DNA from: Hyphomicrobiales bacterium
Lineage (GTDB): Bacteria > Pseudomonadota > Alphaproteobacteria > Rhizobiales > Rhizobiaceae
NCBI GenBank assembly: GCA_900471525.1
Contig: UCEZ01000013.1
Coordinates: forward strand, 339,373-403,372
Direction of reading: 5' to 3'
Length of the DNA stretch: 64,000 nucleotides
Below the pieces are notes generated by a model. It was given only the letters and a program-made list of their open reading frames with translations, was not told the origin of the DNA and searched no databases. The position numbers and the translations under genes are program-made. Of the stretch, positions 36,729-46,065 are shown piece by piece (the first letter of the stretch is position 1; every line of letters begins with the position of its first letter).

Positions 36729-38054
36729 ATGAGTTCGGCCGTCAACCCCACATCCTCTGGTCTCGAACGGGATGCCCGCCGCATCCACGACGACAACAAG
36801 CCGTTGTCGCCGGGCAACATCGCCATCGGCGTGGTGATCGGCCGAACGTCGGAATTCTTCGACTTCTTCGTCTACGGCCTCGGTTCCATTCTCGTCTTCC
36901 CGAAGCTGATCTTCTCTTTCGCGCCCAATCCGGTGGCCGCGACGCTGATGTCCTTCGCCCTGTTTCCGCTTGCGTTTATCGCCCGTCCGGTCGGCTCCTT
37001 TGTCTTCATGTGGATCGACCGTAACTACGGACGCGGGACGAAGCTGACGATCGCACTGGTGATCCTCGGTGGCTCGACGGCATCGATCGCGTTCCTGCCC
37101 GGCTACGAGACGATCGGATACTGGGCCGTGGCGCTTCTGGCGCTGTTCCGGTTAGGACAAGGTTTTGCGCTCGGCGGCGCATGGGACGGCCTCGCATCCC
37201 TGTTGAACCTCAGCGCACCGCCGAACCGCCGCGGCTGGTATGCGATGATCCCGCAGCTCGGCGCGCCCATCGGCTTTGCGCTGGCCAGCATTCTCTTCGG
37301 CTATATGGTCAGCAGCCTTTCCGAGGCCGACTTCCTCGCCTGGGGATGGCGTTATCCGTTCTTCGTCGCCTTTGCGATCAACGTCGTGGCTCTGTTCGCG
37401 CGTCTGCGCATCGTCGCCAGCAAGGAGTTCGGTGCGGCCATGGAAGCGCAGGAACTCCAGGCGCGTCCGATCTTCGAGATGCTCAGCAAGCACAGCATGG
37501 ACGTCGTGCTCGGCGCCTTCGTGCCGCTCGCAAGCTTCGCGATGTTCCACCTCGTCACCATCTTCCCGTTGAGCTGGGTTATCCTCAACGGCGGCCAGTC
37601 GGCGGAGCGGTTTCTCTGGGTACAGGTCGCGGGCGCGGCGCTGGGTGCCATCGGCATCGTCCTGTCCGGCTTTGTCGCCGACCGTATCGGCCGGCGCAAC
37701 GAGTTGATGCTTGGCGCCATCCTGATCGCGATCTTCAGCTTCTCCGCGCCCTTCCTGCTCGATGCCGGCGGTAAGGGCCAGGATGCCTATATCCTGATCG
37801 GCTTCGCCGTGCTCGGCCTCACCTTCGGCCAGTCCTCCGGCGCCGTCTCCTCGCGCTTCACGCAATACTATCGCTATACCGGCGCAGCACTCACCTCGGA
37901 TCTCGCCTGGCTCGTCGGCGCCGGCTTCGCGCCTCTCGTGGCGCTCGGTCTTGCCACCAACTTCGGCATCGTCTTCATCGGGGGCTACCTGATTTCCGGC
38001 GCCATCTGCACATTGGCGGCTCTGAGCGTTACGCGTGCTCTCGACGTGCATTAG
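36729..38054 (+). CDS. MFS transporter, metabolite:proton symporter type
   Basis: A 441-residue inner-membrane carrier of the MHS-type MFS. It shows F-F-D-F-F-V-Y-G in helix 1, R-P-V-G-S-F-V-F then D-R-N-Y-G-R in loop 2-3, R-L-G-Q-G-F-A-L-G-G-A-W-D-G in helix 4, and D-R-I-G-R-R-N in loop 8-9. This subfamily moves organic acids and compatible solutes with protons. It is monocistronic and diverges from cyoA; nothing nearby fixes the substrate. Confidence 0.85.
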   Translation: MSSAVNPTSSGLERDARRIHDDNKPLSPGNIAIGVVIGRTSEFFDFFVYGLGSILVFPKLIFSFAPNPVAATLMSFALFPLAFIARPVGSFVFMWIDRNYGRGTKLTIALVILGGSTASIAFLPGYETIGYWAVALLALFRLGQGFALGGAWDGLASLLNLSAPPNRRGWYAMIPQLGAPIGFALASILFGYMVSSLSEADFLAWGWRYPFFVAFAINVVALFARLRIVASKEFGAAMEAQELQARPIFEMLSKHSMDVVLGAFVPLASFAMFHLVTIFPLSWVILNGGQSAERFLWVQVAGAALGAIGIVLSGFVADRIGRRNELMLGAILIAIFSFSAPFLLDAGGKGQDAYILIGFAVLGLTFGQSSGAVSSRFTQYYRYTGAALTSDLAWLVGAGFAPLVALGLATNFGIVFIGGYLISGAICTLAALSVTRALDVH

Positions 38055-38276
38055 GGACGGTGTCACGTGCAACGATCGGGCGCGGATAGAGATAAACACC
38101 GATCAGTGCGTGCCACCGCGTGCTCTGCTCGCACCGTACATTTCGATCGGATTGTGGTCTGGGGTATCGGGCCGCAGGATCAACGGCCGCGCGCAGCCTC
38201 TGCAGTTTAAGCGCGGCTACAGCTTGCGGGGCCTCCAGCCCACATTTCCAAAGTAAGTGATCTGGATACAAAATTT

Positions 38277-38306
38277 GACCTCCTGCGGCTCTTGCCGCAG
38301 GAGGTC
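38277..38306 (-). terminator. Terminator of the sulfur (msuE-sfnB) operon
   Basis: A perfect 13-bp stem (38277-38289 with 38294-38306) and 4-base loop lie 20 bp downstream of the sfnB-like stop. On the minus strand the stem is followed by AAATTTTGT. The plus strand shows TGTTCTTTTTC a few bases beyond, so it may stop transcripts from both sides, including the MFS gene. Confidence 0.75.
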
Positions 38307-38325
38307 TCGCTGTTCTTTTTCTAAA

Positions 38326-39573
38326 TCAGCTCCAGGCGTGAAGCGGCGGTTTTTCGCCGTTGAGGAAATACTTGCCGAGGATCGAATATTTCCAACGGAC
38401 AGGGTCGTGCAGCGTATGCGTGCGAGCATTGCGCCAATGGCGGTCGAGACCGTGTTCGGCCAGCGTCGAGCGCGTGCCAGCCAGTTCGAACAACTTGTTG
38501 GTGGCGGCAATGGCGATCTCCGTGGAGAGGATCTTTGCCTCCGCCGTGACGATCTGCGCTTCTGCGACGGTCTCGGCGTTCGGGTCGAGGACTGCGCGGT
38601 CGATGGCGTAGCCCGCCTTTTCCAGCAGAGCCTGGGCTGCATGCAGGCGAAGCGTCAGGTCGCCGACCGCCTGGATCGTGTAAGGATCGTCCCAGGCATT
38701 GTCGACGCCGGAATCCACCCAGGCGCGGCTCTTCGTCCGGACGAAATCGACGGTCGCGTCGATCGCTGCCTGAGCAATGCCGGTATCGACCGCCACCTGG
38801 ATGATCTGGAAGATCGCGCCGTCCGCTGTCGGCACTTCGTAGCCCTTGTAGCCGGGCACGAGATGCGTCTTTGGCACCTTGACATTGTTGAGCAGTACGG
38901 TTCCCGAAAGCGTGGTGCGCTGTCCGAATGACGACCAGTCGTCGATGACGGTCAGGCCCGGCGCATCGCGCTCGGCGATCGCGTACCAGGCCCTGCCCTC
39001 GTCGTCGAGCGCGACGATCGGCACCAGATGAGCAAGCAGTGCCCCGGACGAGTAGAACTTCTGGCCGTTGACGACGACATGATCACCGGCATCGACAAAG
39101 CGTGTTTCGAAATCGACGGCACGCTTGGAGCCGAATTCCGAAAAGGCGTTGCCGAACCGCGTGCCCTTCAAGACCTCTGCGAACAGCAGTTTCTGCTGGT
39201 CGGGGTCCGAGACAGTACGGATGGCGGCAACCACGCCCAGATGGTTCTGGGCGATCTGTCCGATGGAAGAATCCGCCGCCGAGATGATCTCGATCACTTT
39301 GGCGAGTGTCGCATAGGACACTTCGGGGCCGCCGAAGGCCTTCGGAACGTTGATCGACCAGAGGCCGCTCTGCGAAAACGCATCCAGTTCCTTGACCGGC
39401 CAGATGCGGTCACGATCCCGGGCGGCCGACTCTTTGATGAACTCTGTGGCAAGCGTCTTGGCGACGGCGATCGCTTCGGCGTCGGACTTGATGATGTGCG
39501 CAGGTTCAGCGGGCCGGGGAATCGGCGGCACCGCCTTTGCGGCATTTTCGGTGTTGACGTTGGAAAGGGTCAT
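38326..39573 (-). CDS. sfnB: SfnB-family sulfur acquisition oxidoreductase (acyl-CoA dehydrogenase fold)
   Basis: A 415-residue acyl-CoA dehydrogenase-fold flavoprotein of the SfnB/DszC-like group induced by sulfate limitation, used with FMNH2-dependent sulfone and sulfonate monooxygenases. Traits are V-P-K-A-F-G-G-P-E-V-S near residue 75, F-S-E-F-G-S-K in the flavin region, W-S-S-F-G-Q-R-T-T-L-S-G and the C-terminal R-N-A-R-T-H-T-L-H-D-P-V-R. ATG 39573 follows AAGGAGAAG. It is the last gene of an eight-gene run that begins with msuE; the next feature is a strong terminator. Confidence 0.88.
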   Translation of the reverse strand: MTLSNVNTENAAKAVPPIPRPAEPAHIIKSDAEAIAVAKTLATEFIKESAARDRDRIWPVKELDAFSQSGLWSINVPKAFGGPEVSYATLAKVIEIISAADSSIGQIAQNHLGVVAAIRTVSDPDQQKLLFAEVLKGTRFGNAFSEFGSKRAVDFETRFVDAGDHVVVNGQKFYSSGALLAHLVPIVALDDEGRAWYAIAERDAPGLTVIDDWSSFGQRTTLSGTVLLNNVKVPKTHLVPGYKGYEVPTADGAIFQIIQVAVDTGIAQAAIDATVDFVRTKSRAWVDSGVDNAWDDPYTIQAVGDLTLRLHAAQALLEKAGYAIDRAVLDPNAETVAEAQIVTAEAKILSTEIAIAATNKLFELAGTRSTLAEHGLDRHWRNARTHTLHDPVRWKYSILGKYFLNGEKPPLHAWS

Positions 39574-39601
39574 GCGGGTCTTCTCCTTTTGGATTATGGA
39601 A

Positions 39602-40375
39602 TTAGCTAGCGAGTGCCGGAACGACGGCTTTCTGGCCGAGATAGAAGGATCTGACGTCATCGCGTTCACGCAGGGCGCTTGCCTCGCCGGTCAGCGCGGT
39701 GATGCCGTTTTCGAGAATGGTGGCGCGATGGGCATATTTGAGCGCAACAGCGGAGTTCTGCTCGGCCACGAGGATGGAAAGACCCTCTTCGCGATTGAGA
39801 TGGCGCAAGGTCCTGAAAATATCCTGGACGACGATCGGCGCCAGTCCCATGGACGGCTCGTCAAGCACGAGCAGACGCGGCCGCGACATCAGCGCCCGGC
39901 CGATCGCCGTCATCTGCTGCTCGCCCCCGGATGTCAGGCCCGAGAGCGCACGGCGCTTTTCCTTCAGCCGGGGAAAATGCGCAAAAACCTTTTCGAGGTC
40001 TGCAGCAATCTCGGTACGTGTGCTGCCGCGGCCGAGCCCGCCGGAAATCAGGTTCTCCTCGACGGTCAGGCTGCGGAAACAATGACGGCCCTCCAGAACT
40101 TGCACGAGGCCGGCGCGGACCAGATCGGCGGGCCGTGTTCTTGTCACGTCGAGCCCCTCGAACCGGATCGTCCCGGCACCGACCTGTCCCCGCTCCGCCG
40201 GAAGAAGATTGGACACGGCCTTCAGCGTCGTGGTCTTGCCGGCGCCGTTTGCCCCAAGCAGGGCCAGGATTTCGCCGCGTGCCAAGGTGAAACTGACGCC
40301 GGCAAGCGCGGTGATCGCATGATTATAGGTGGCCTTCAGACCGTCGACGGTCAGCAGGGCAGTGTCGTGTGCCAT
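39602..40375 (-). CDS. Liv-type ABC transporter ATPase (LivF-like)
   Basis: A 257-residue ATPase of the branched-chain amino acid (HAAT) type. Walker A is G-A-N-G-A-G-K-T-T, signature S-G-G-E-Q-Q-M, Walker B L-L-V-L-D-E-P-S-M-G-L-A-P. It completes a full five-part importer with LivG, H, M and the binding protein upstream. It lies 28 bp before sfnB, inside an otherwise sulfur-specific operon, so the cargo is more likely an organosulfur compound than leucine. An in-frame open stretch upstream to 40660 is not coding. Confidence 0.88.
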   Translation of the reverse strand: MAHDTALLTVDGLKATYNHAITALAGVSFTLARGEILALLGANGAGKTTTLKAVSNLLPAERGQVGAGTIRFEGLDVTRTRPADLVRAGLVQVLEGRHCFRSLTVEENLISGGLGRGSTRTEIAADLEKVFAHFPRLKEKRRALSGLTSGGEQQMTAIGRALMSRPRLLVLDEPSMGLAPIVVQDIFRTLRHLNREEGLSILVAEQNSAVALKYAHRATILENGITALTGEASALRERDDVRSFYLGQKAVVPALAS

Positions 40376-40511
40376 GATCGTACTCCTGTTCGGCGTGGAG
40401 AACGCCGGATCGGCGGATTGCCGGGCGCGGATATCCGGAGAGGGAAAAACCAGATGGCCCCGCGCCCGGGCGTTAAAGCCACACCTGCTGTTGCGGGCGT
40501 GGCTCCAAGCA

Positions 40512-41846
40512 TCAGTTGGTTGCGGTTTCGGCATCTTCAGCGGTGCGCAGCTTGATGCCCTTTTCGGCCGCATAAGCTTCCGAGGACTTCTCGATGATCG
40601 GACGCAACAGCGCCCAGTCCGGAGCGATCCAGTCGGAGACGACGTTCCACTTGGCACCATCCCACTGCTGGAAGGTCACGTAGCCGTTGCCTTCATGATT
40701 GTCCCAGGTCACGTTGATCGAATGGAACAGACCCTTGGCGCCGAGTGCCTCGACGCGGGCGGGATCGAGCTGCAGGTGTTCAAAGCCCCAGCGAACCTCG
40801 TCGCCGGTCAGTGTCCGCTTGCCAAACTTCTCTTGGGCAATGCGAATTGCCTCGACGTTCAGGATGCCGTTGACGATGCCGAGATTGTGGTACACCGAGC
40901 CAATACGCTTCTTGTCCTCGAGATTGCCCTTGCCGGCGTCATAGATCGTCTTGACGATCTCCTGCACCACCGGATACTCGGCACCGGAAGCCTGGGTGGT
41001 GATTGCGGTATAGCCCTTGGCGGCGTCGCCGGCCGGAATGGCGTCTTCTTCCGAGTTCGACCAGACGTTGCCGATGATGTGATCGACTGGGAAGCCGGTC
41101 TTGGCTGCAGTCTTGAGCGCAACCGGGTTCATGACGCCCCAACCACGCAGGACGACATAATCGGGCTTGGCGCGGCGGATCGCCAGCCATTGCGACTGCT
41201 GCTCGTTGCCCGGATGCGGCACTTCGATCTGCTGCAGTTCGAAACCGTATTTCTGCGCGAGCAGTTCGTAGATCGGAATGGTTTCCTTGCCGTAAGGCGA
41301 GCCGTGATAGAGCACGGCGATCTTCTTGCCCTTCAGGCTTTCCAGTCCGCCTTCCTTGGAGGCAATGTAGTTCACGATGCCGGAGGTTTCGCTGTAGGGG
41401 TTGAGCAGCAGCGGGAAGACATACGGGAAGACGCGGCCGTCGGTCGAGTCCGTGCGGCCATGGTTGATGGTGATCAGCGGAACCTTGTCTTCGGTAATCC
41501 GGTCGATCATCGCATAGGCGATGCCGACGGAGAGCGGGTTCCAGGCGGCCACGTTTGGATTGCTCTTCAGCCGCTCATAGGCCTCGACACCGCGTTCGAC
41601 CTCGTATTGGGTTTCGGCCTCCGACCAGGTCAGCTTGACGCCGCCCACGCCGCCGTCGCGGGTGTTGATCAGGTTGAGGTAATCGATGAAACCACCGAAG
41701 AAACCCGTGCCGCCGGCAGCATAGGGACCGACGCGGTAGCTCTGCAGGGGGAAATACTGCTCGTCGGCATGGGCGGCCGGCAGGGCGATTGTGAAGGCTA
41801 TGCCGGCGGCAAGCGCCGCTGCCTTGAATTTGCTGAGGATTGTCAT
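40512..41846 (-). CDS. Liv-type ABC substrate-binding protein
   Basis: A 444-residue periplasmic binding protein of the Leu/Ile/Val/amide class with a signal peptide ending A-A-H-A (about residue 27). Unlike LivK it has the larger size (440+) and the Y-R-V-G-P-Y-A-A-G-G-T-G opening seen in binding proteins for urea, amides or unknown compounds. It is embedded in the sfn operon. ATG 41846 is used; an in-frame start four codons upstream is possible. A 136-bp gap with a hairpin follows before the LivF-like gene, perhaps to favour its higher expression. Confidence 0.87.
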   Translation of the reverse strand: MTILSKFKAAALAAGIAFTIALPAAHADEQYFPLQSYRVGPYAAGGTGFFGGFIDYLNLINTRDGGVGGVKLTWSEAETQYEVERGVEAYERLKSNPNVAAWNPLSVGIAYAMIDRITEDKVPLITINHGRTDSTDGRVFPYVFPLLLNPYSETSGIVNYIASKEGGLESLKGKKIAVLYHGSPYGKETIPIYELLAQKYGFELQQIEVPHPGNEQQSQWLAIRRAKPDYVVLRGWGVMNPVALKTAAKTGFPVDHIIGNVWSNSEEDAIPAGDAAKGYTAITTQASGAEYPVVQEIVKTIYDAGKGNLEDKKRIGSVYHNLGIVNGILNVEAIRIAQEKFGKRTLTGDEVRWGFEHLQLDPARVEALGAKGLFHSINVTWDNHEGNGYVTFQQWDGAKWNVVSDWIAPDWALLRPIIEKSSEAYAAEKGIKLRTAEDAETATN

Positions 41847-41946
41847 TTCTGGACACACTCCGGGTATCGACCGGGCAGAGCACCGGTTCTGGGTTGATCT
41901 GATGAACGCTGGATGCGGGATTGGGAGCGTTTTGGCTCCGGATCGA

Positions 41947-42987
41947 TCAGGTCCGCCTGAGAGCGGAACCGATGCGTCTTCGGATCCGGTCCCAGAGGGC
42001 GACGAGGCCGTCCGGTTCGAGGATCAGAAACAGGATGATGAGCGCGCCAAGCACGATACGTTGTGTCATGTCGAGCACGCCCGAATCGAAGATGTCACCG
42101 AGCAGGAACGATCCCAGCCGTGACAGGACGAGCGGGAAGACCACGATCAGCGCCGCACCGAAGAAGGCGCCCCGGGTAGAGGCGAGCCCACCGATGATGA
42201 CGATGAACAGGATTTGGAACGAACGGTCGAGGTTGAAGCCCGCCGGCTCGACGGTGCGCAGATAGGCGAACGCCCAGAGCACGCCGGCAACGCCGACGAT
42301 AAAGGAGGAAACCGCGAAGGCGAGCAGCTTGGTCTTGAGCACCGGCACGCCGATAATGCGTGCGGCCGTCTCGTTGTCACGAATGGCGATGAAATTGCGG
42401 CCTGTCTGGGAATTGACAAGGCGATGGACAAGGAACGTCAGGACGGAGACTACCGTCAGCGCGAAATAGTATCGCCCGACAGCACCTTCGAAGACGAACC
42501 CGGCGACCGAAAGTGCCGGCGCGTCGATCACGCCCGATGCGGAATCGTTGGAGAACCAGCTGAATTTGGTCAGCGCCCATTGCACGAAAAACTGTGCCGC
42601 CAGCGTCGAAACCGCGAGGTAGAACCCCTTGAGACGAAGACTTGGAAGGCCGAACACCAGTCCGATCGTCGCAGCCGCAAACCCGGCCAGCACGATGCTG
42701 CCGACCAGCGGCAAACCTTCGACCCTGAGATTGAAATTGAAAGCGGCAAAAGCGCCGACCGCCATGAAGGCAGCGCTGCCGAGCGATACCTGACCGGCAT
42801 AGCCCGTCAGGATGTTGAGACCGAGACCGGCAAGGCTCAGCGCCAGGAACGGCAGCAGGATGGCTTCGAACAGGTAGCTCGTGCCGATCGCTGGAATGAC
42901 CAGATAGGCAACGGCGAGAAGCAAAACCGACGTGATCCAGCGCGGAAAGGTAAAGTTAACCGGCATTGCCGAGGTGATCGTCGACAT
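41947..42987 (-). CDS. Liv-type ABC transporter permease (LivM-like)
   Basis: A 346-residue multi-helix permease with the LivM signature G-L-G-L-N-I-L-T-G-Y-A-G-Q-V-S-L-G and the loop I-R-D-N-E-T-A-A-R-I-I-G-V. It pairs with the LivH-like permease, three bases upstream. A 100-bp gap separates it from the binding-protein gene that follows. Confidence 0.88.
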   Translation of the reverse strand: MSTITSAMPVNFTFPRWITSVLLLAVAYLVIPAIGTSYLFEAILLPFLALSLAGLGLNILTGYAGQVSLGSAAFMAVGAFAAFNFNLRVEGLPLVGSIVLAGFAAATIGLVFGLPSLRLKGFYLAVSTLAAQFFVQWALTKFSWFSNDSASGVIDAPALSVAGFVFEGAVGRYYFALTVVSVLTFLVHRLVNSQTGRNFIAIRDNETAARIIGVPVLKTKLLAFAVSSFIVGVAGVLWAFAYLRTVEPAGFNLDRSFQILFIVIIGGLASTRGAFFGAALIVVFPLVLSRLGSFLLGDIFDSGVLDMTQRIVLGALIILFLILEPDGLVALWDRIRRRIGSALRRT

Positions 42988-42990
42988 CGA

Positions 42991-43887
42991 TCAGACCCTT
43001 TCCACGAGTTTCTGGCCGAACAGGCCGGAGGGTCGGACAAGAAGGAATGCGAGCGCCACGACATAGGCAAACCAGCCTTCGATGCCGCCGCCAAAATATT
43101 CACCGATATAGACTTCGGCCAGTTTTTCCGATGCGCCGACCAGAAGACCGCCGACAATCGCGCCGAGGATCGAATCGAAGCCGCCAAGGACCAGTACCGG
43201 CAGGGCCTTCAGCACGATCAGCGACAGAGAGAACTGCACGCCGACCCGCGCGCCCCAGAGAAGCCCGGCCACCAGCGCGACCAACCCGGCTGCCGCCCAG
43301 ACCGTCGCCCAGATCCAGGGCAGCCGCAGGCCGACGGCGAGCGCTGCAAACTGGTCATCGGCGACCGCTCGGAAACCAAGTCCGATACGGGTGTAGCGAA
43401 AGAAGACGGATAGCAGCGCGACCAAGCCGCCGGCGACGACGGCCGCGAAGATATCGAACTGGCTGATGAAGACCCCTCCGACATCGAAAGGAATGTCCTC
43501 GATACCGAGATCGAGCCCATGCACCTGCGTTCCCCAGAGAAGTTGTGCCGCACCCTCGATCATATAGGAAAGGCCGAGTGTCGCCATGAACAGTGTGATC
43601 GGCGGCTTGTTGGTCAGTGGTCGCAGGACCGTCCGCTCGACGGCGATGCCAATGACGACCATGATCGCGAAGGTGATGGCGAAGGCGAGCGGGAAGGATA
43701 GACCGCGTTCGGTCAGGCTGACGAAAGTCAGCGCCGCGAACAGCAGCATCGCCCCTTGCGCGAAGTTCAGGACGCCCGATGTCTTGTAGATCAGCACGAA
43801 GCCGATCGCGACCAGTGAATACATGACGCCAGAGAGGAGGCCGCCGACAAGGACCTCGGTGAAGAACAGCCAGTCGAAATCGGCCAT
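42991..43887 (-). CDS. Liv-type ABC transporter permease (LivH-like)
   Basis: A 298-residue permease with L-L-S-G-V-M-Y-S-L-V-A-I-G-F-V-L-I-Y and L-N-F-A-Q-G-A-M at the N-terminus and G-A-I-V-G-G-L-L-V-G near the end, as in LivH. Its start overlaps the LivG stop by one base (TGATG). Part of the sulfur operon. Confidence 0.88.
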   Translation of the reverse strand: MADFDWLFFTEVLVGGLLSGVMYSLVAIGFVLIYKTSGVLNFAQGAMLLFAALTFVSLTERGLSFPLAFAITFAIMVVIGIAVERTVLRPLTNKPPITLFMATLGLSYMIEGAAQLLWGTQVHGLDLGIEDIPFDVGGVFISQFDIFAAVVAGGLVALLSVFFRYTRIGLGFRAVADDQFAALAVGLRLPWIWATVWAAAGLVALVAGLLWGARVGVQFSLSLIVLKALPVLVLGGFDSILGAIVGGLLVGASEKLAEVYIGEYFGGGIEGWFAYVVALAFLLVRPSGLFGQKLVERV

Positions 43888-44801
43888 CAGATGCCCTCCC
43901 CGTCTTCATTTTCGGGCGTAACACCCAGATAGGCATCGATGACCCGCTGGTCCCGCTGGATTTCATCGGGCGTGTCGTCGGCGATCTTGCGGCCGTAGTC
44001 CAGCACCGCGACACGATCGGACAGCCCCATGACCACGCCGATATCATGCTCGATCAGCACGACCGTGGTGCCGAATTCATCCCGGGAGGCGCGCACGAAA
44101 CCGGCCATTTCATTCTTCTCTGTCGCGGTCATGCCGGCCATCGGCTCGTCGAGCAGCAGGATGTCCGGTTCGGCGACCAGTGCGCGGGCGAGTTCGACCC
44201 GCTTTTGCAGACCATAGGGAAGCGTTCCGGCCAGCCGCTCGCCAACATGCGAGAGATGAAGGAAGTCGAGGACCCGTTCTGCACGATTGCGCGCCTCGAT
44301 CTCCTCAGTGCGGGATCGCCCAAGACCGACGATCTGTTCGACAAAACTCGAGCGCGTCTTGTGGGCGAGGCCCGCCGTAACATTGTCGAGAACGTTCAAA
44401 CCCTTGAAGAGCGCCAGATTCTGGAATGTGCGGGCGATGCCGAGGCGAGCGAGCTTCTGCGTCGGCACTTGGGCATAGGCTCGTCCGGCAAGACGGACAT
44501 GGCCGCGATCCGGGCGATAGACGCCGCTGATGACGTTGATCAACGAACTCTTGCCAGCCCCGTTCGGGCCGATGATTGCGAGAATTTCGCCACGCCGCGC
44601 TACCAGATCGATGTCCTGCAAAGCAACGACGCCGCCGAACGACAAGGTTACGCCGACAAGAGCAAGGACGGCATCATTGGTAGCATCCCGTATGCCGTCC
44701 TCGCGAGGCGGAGGCAAATCTCGACCAGCCAGATGTTCCTGTATGTCGGGCGGAAATGGCGCCGAACCAAGCGCTCCAAAAGCCAACGTCATTGCGTGCA
44801 T
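43887..44801 (-). CDS. Liv-type ABC transporter ATPase (LivG-like)
   Basis: A 304-residue ATPase with Walker A G-P-N-G-A-G-K-S-S, the LivG hallmark A-R-T-F-Q-N-L-A-L-F, signature L-P-Y-G-L-Q-K-R-V and Walker B I-L-L-L-D-E-P-M-A-G-M. The N-terminus has about 45 residues before the ATPase fold, longer than usual. ATG 44801 follows AAAGAGGG; ATG 44792 is an alternative. Upstream is a 137-bp gap with a hairpin after sfnG. Confidence 0.87.
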   Translation of the reverse strand: MHAMTLAFGALGSAPFPPDIQEHLAGRDLPPPREDGIRDATNDAVLALVGVTLSFGGVVALQDIDLVARRGEILAIIGPNGAGKSSLINVISGVYRPDRGHVRLAGRAYAQVPTQKLARLGIARTFQNLALFKGLNVLDNVTAGLAHKTRSSFVEQIVGLGRSRTEEIEARNRAERVLDFLHLSHVGERLAGTLPYGLQKRVELARALVAEPDILLLDEPMAGMTATEKNEMAGFVRASRDEFGTTVVLIEHDIGVVMGLSDRVAVLDYGRKIADDTPDEIQRDQRVIDAYLGVTPENEDGEGI

Positions 44802-44859
44802 GTCCCTCTTTCCAGCAGCGCATCGCAACCGACCGACTGTCTGGCGTACAAGATCCCTC

Positions 44860-44885
44860 CCGCAGGATCACGATGGACCCTGCGG
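44860..44885 (-). terminator. Hairpin between sfnG and the LivG-like gene
   Basis: CCGCAGG (44860-44866) pairs with CCTGCGG (44879-44885) across a 12-base loop. There is no U-run on the minus strand, so it is more likely a processing or partial attenuation element that lowers transporter expression relative to sfnG. Confidence 0.35.
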
Positions 44886-44938
44886 CTGCGTCATTCCGGA
44901 TGGCGGCCGGTTTCCCGGTCGCCGATGTCGTGGATGTG

Positions 44939-46042
44939 CTATTCCGCGGCGACGGCCGTTGCGGTTTCGGCTTCTTCGATCGCCCGCACCAGCGGAATGA
45001 CATGGCGGCCGAAGTACTCGACCTCTTCCTGGAAATGCAGGAAACCCAGGAGGATGAGGTCGGCGCCTGCGCGCTTGAGGTCGACGATCCGTTCTGCCAC
45101 CTGCTCCGGCGTGCCGATCAGGTTGGAGCGGAAACCGTCATTGTACTGGACCAGATCCTCGAAGGAAGACTTCGCCCAGTTGCCCTCGCCTTCCGGCGAT
45201 GATTTTCCAGCGTTCTTGACCTCGTGGCCAAAGGCATTCACCGCTTCCGGATTGGCCTTCTCGATGATCTCGGCCAGAACGGCCTTTGCCTCTTCCTCTG
45301 TCTCGCGAACGATCGCAAAGGCATTAACGCCGACACGCACCGAATGACCGTTAGCCTTCGCCTTGCCCTGGATGTCGTTGACCTGCTTGCGGATTTCTTC
45401 CGGCGTATTGCCGTTGGTGAAGTACCAGTCGGACACGCGCGATGCCATGTCACGCGCCGCGCGCGACGAGCCGCCCTGAAAGATTTCCGGCTGGGGATCG
45501 ATCGGCTTCGGCTTCAGCGAATAATTGTTAAAGCGGTAGAAATCGCCGTTGAAGCTGAAATTGTCCTCGGTCCAGATGCCGCGCAGCGCACGGATGAATT
45601 CTTCCGACCGGCGGTAGCGCTCGTCGTGATCGAGCCAATGCTCGCCGATTGCATGAAACTCGCCGCGGAACCAGCCGCTGACGACGTTGACGGCGACACG
45701 GCCGTTGGAGAGGTGGTTGATCGTGGCGATCTGCTTGGCCGCAAGCGCCGGGTTCCACGGACCTGGGAGAATGGCGGCAATGACTTTCAGTGTCGTGGTC
45801 GATTCCAGGAGCGCATGGCTGAAGGACACGGATTCATGCTGGAATTCCGCGCCATAGCCCGCCGTGAACCGGATCTGACTCAGCGCATAATCAAAGCCGC
45901 TCGCTTCCGCGATCTGCGCCAGCTTGCGATTGTATTCGATCGTCCAGCTCGTGCGCTGCTCGATGTTCGAGATGACCAGCCCACCCGATACATTGGGAAC
46001 CCAATAGGCGAATTTGACCGGATCTCTGTTGACGTAAGACAT
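44939..46042 (-). CDS. sfnG: FMNH2-dependent dimethylsulfone monooxygenase
   Basis: SfnG uses FMNH2 and oxygen to convert dimethylsulfone to methanesulfinate during sulfur starvation. The 367-residue LLM-class protein matches SfnG along its length: F-A-Y-W-V-P-N-V-S-G-G-L-V near the start, the Q-I-R-F-T-A-G-Y-G-A-E-F block, I-L-P-G-P-W-N-P, V-N-V-V-S-G-W-F and E-I-F-Q-G-G-S-S-R-A-A-R. ATG 46042 follows GAGGGAGA; an in-frame start six codons earlier is rejected. It is second in the operon, 23 bp after the FMN reductase gene that should feed it. Confidence 0.93.
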   Translation of the reverse strand: MSYVNRDPVKFAYWVPNVSGGLVISNIEQRTSWTIEYNRKLAQIAEASGFDYALSQIRFTAGYGAEFQHESVSFSHALLESTTTLKVIAAILPGPWNPALAAKQIATINHLSNGRVAVNVVSGWFRGEFHAIGEHWLDHDERYRRSEEFIRALRGIWTEDNFSFNGDFYRFNNYSLKPKPIDPQPEIFQGGSSRAARDMASRVSDWYFTNGNTPEEIRKQVNDIQGKAKANGHSVRVGVNAFAIVRETEEEAKAVLAEIIEKANPEAVNAFGHEVKNAGKSSPEGEGNWAKSSFEDLVQYNDGFRSNLIGTPEQVAERIVDLKRAGADLILLGFLHFQEEVEYFGRHVIPLVRAIEEAETATAVAAE

Positions 46043-46065
46043 TGTAATCTCCCTCTTCAATGAAG

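Noticed and set aside
40329-41897. 522-codon plus-strand open frame
   Set aside because: Antisense to the Liv-type binding protein and part of the LivF-like gene; no family features. The same applies to 17452-18963, 12645-13715 and 45224-46063.
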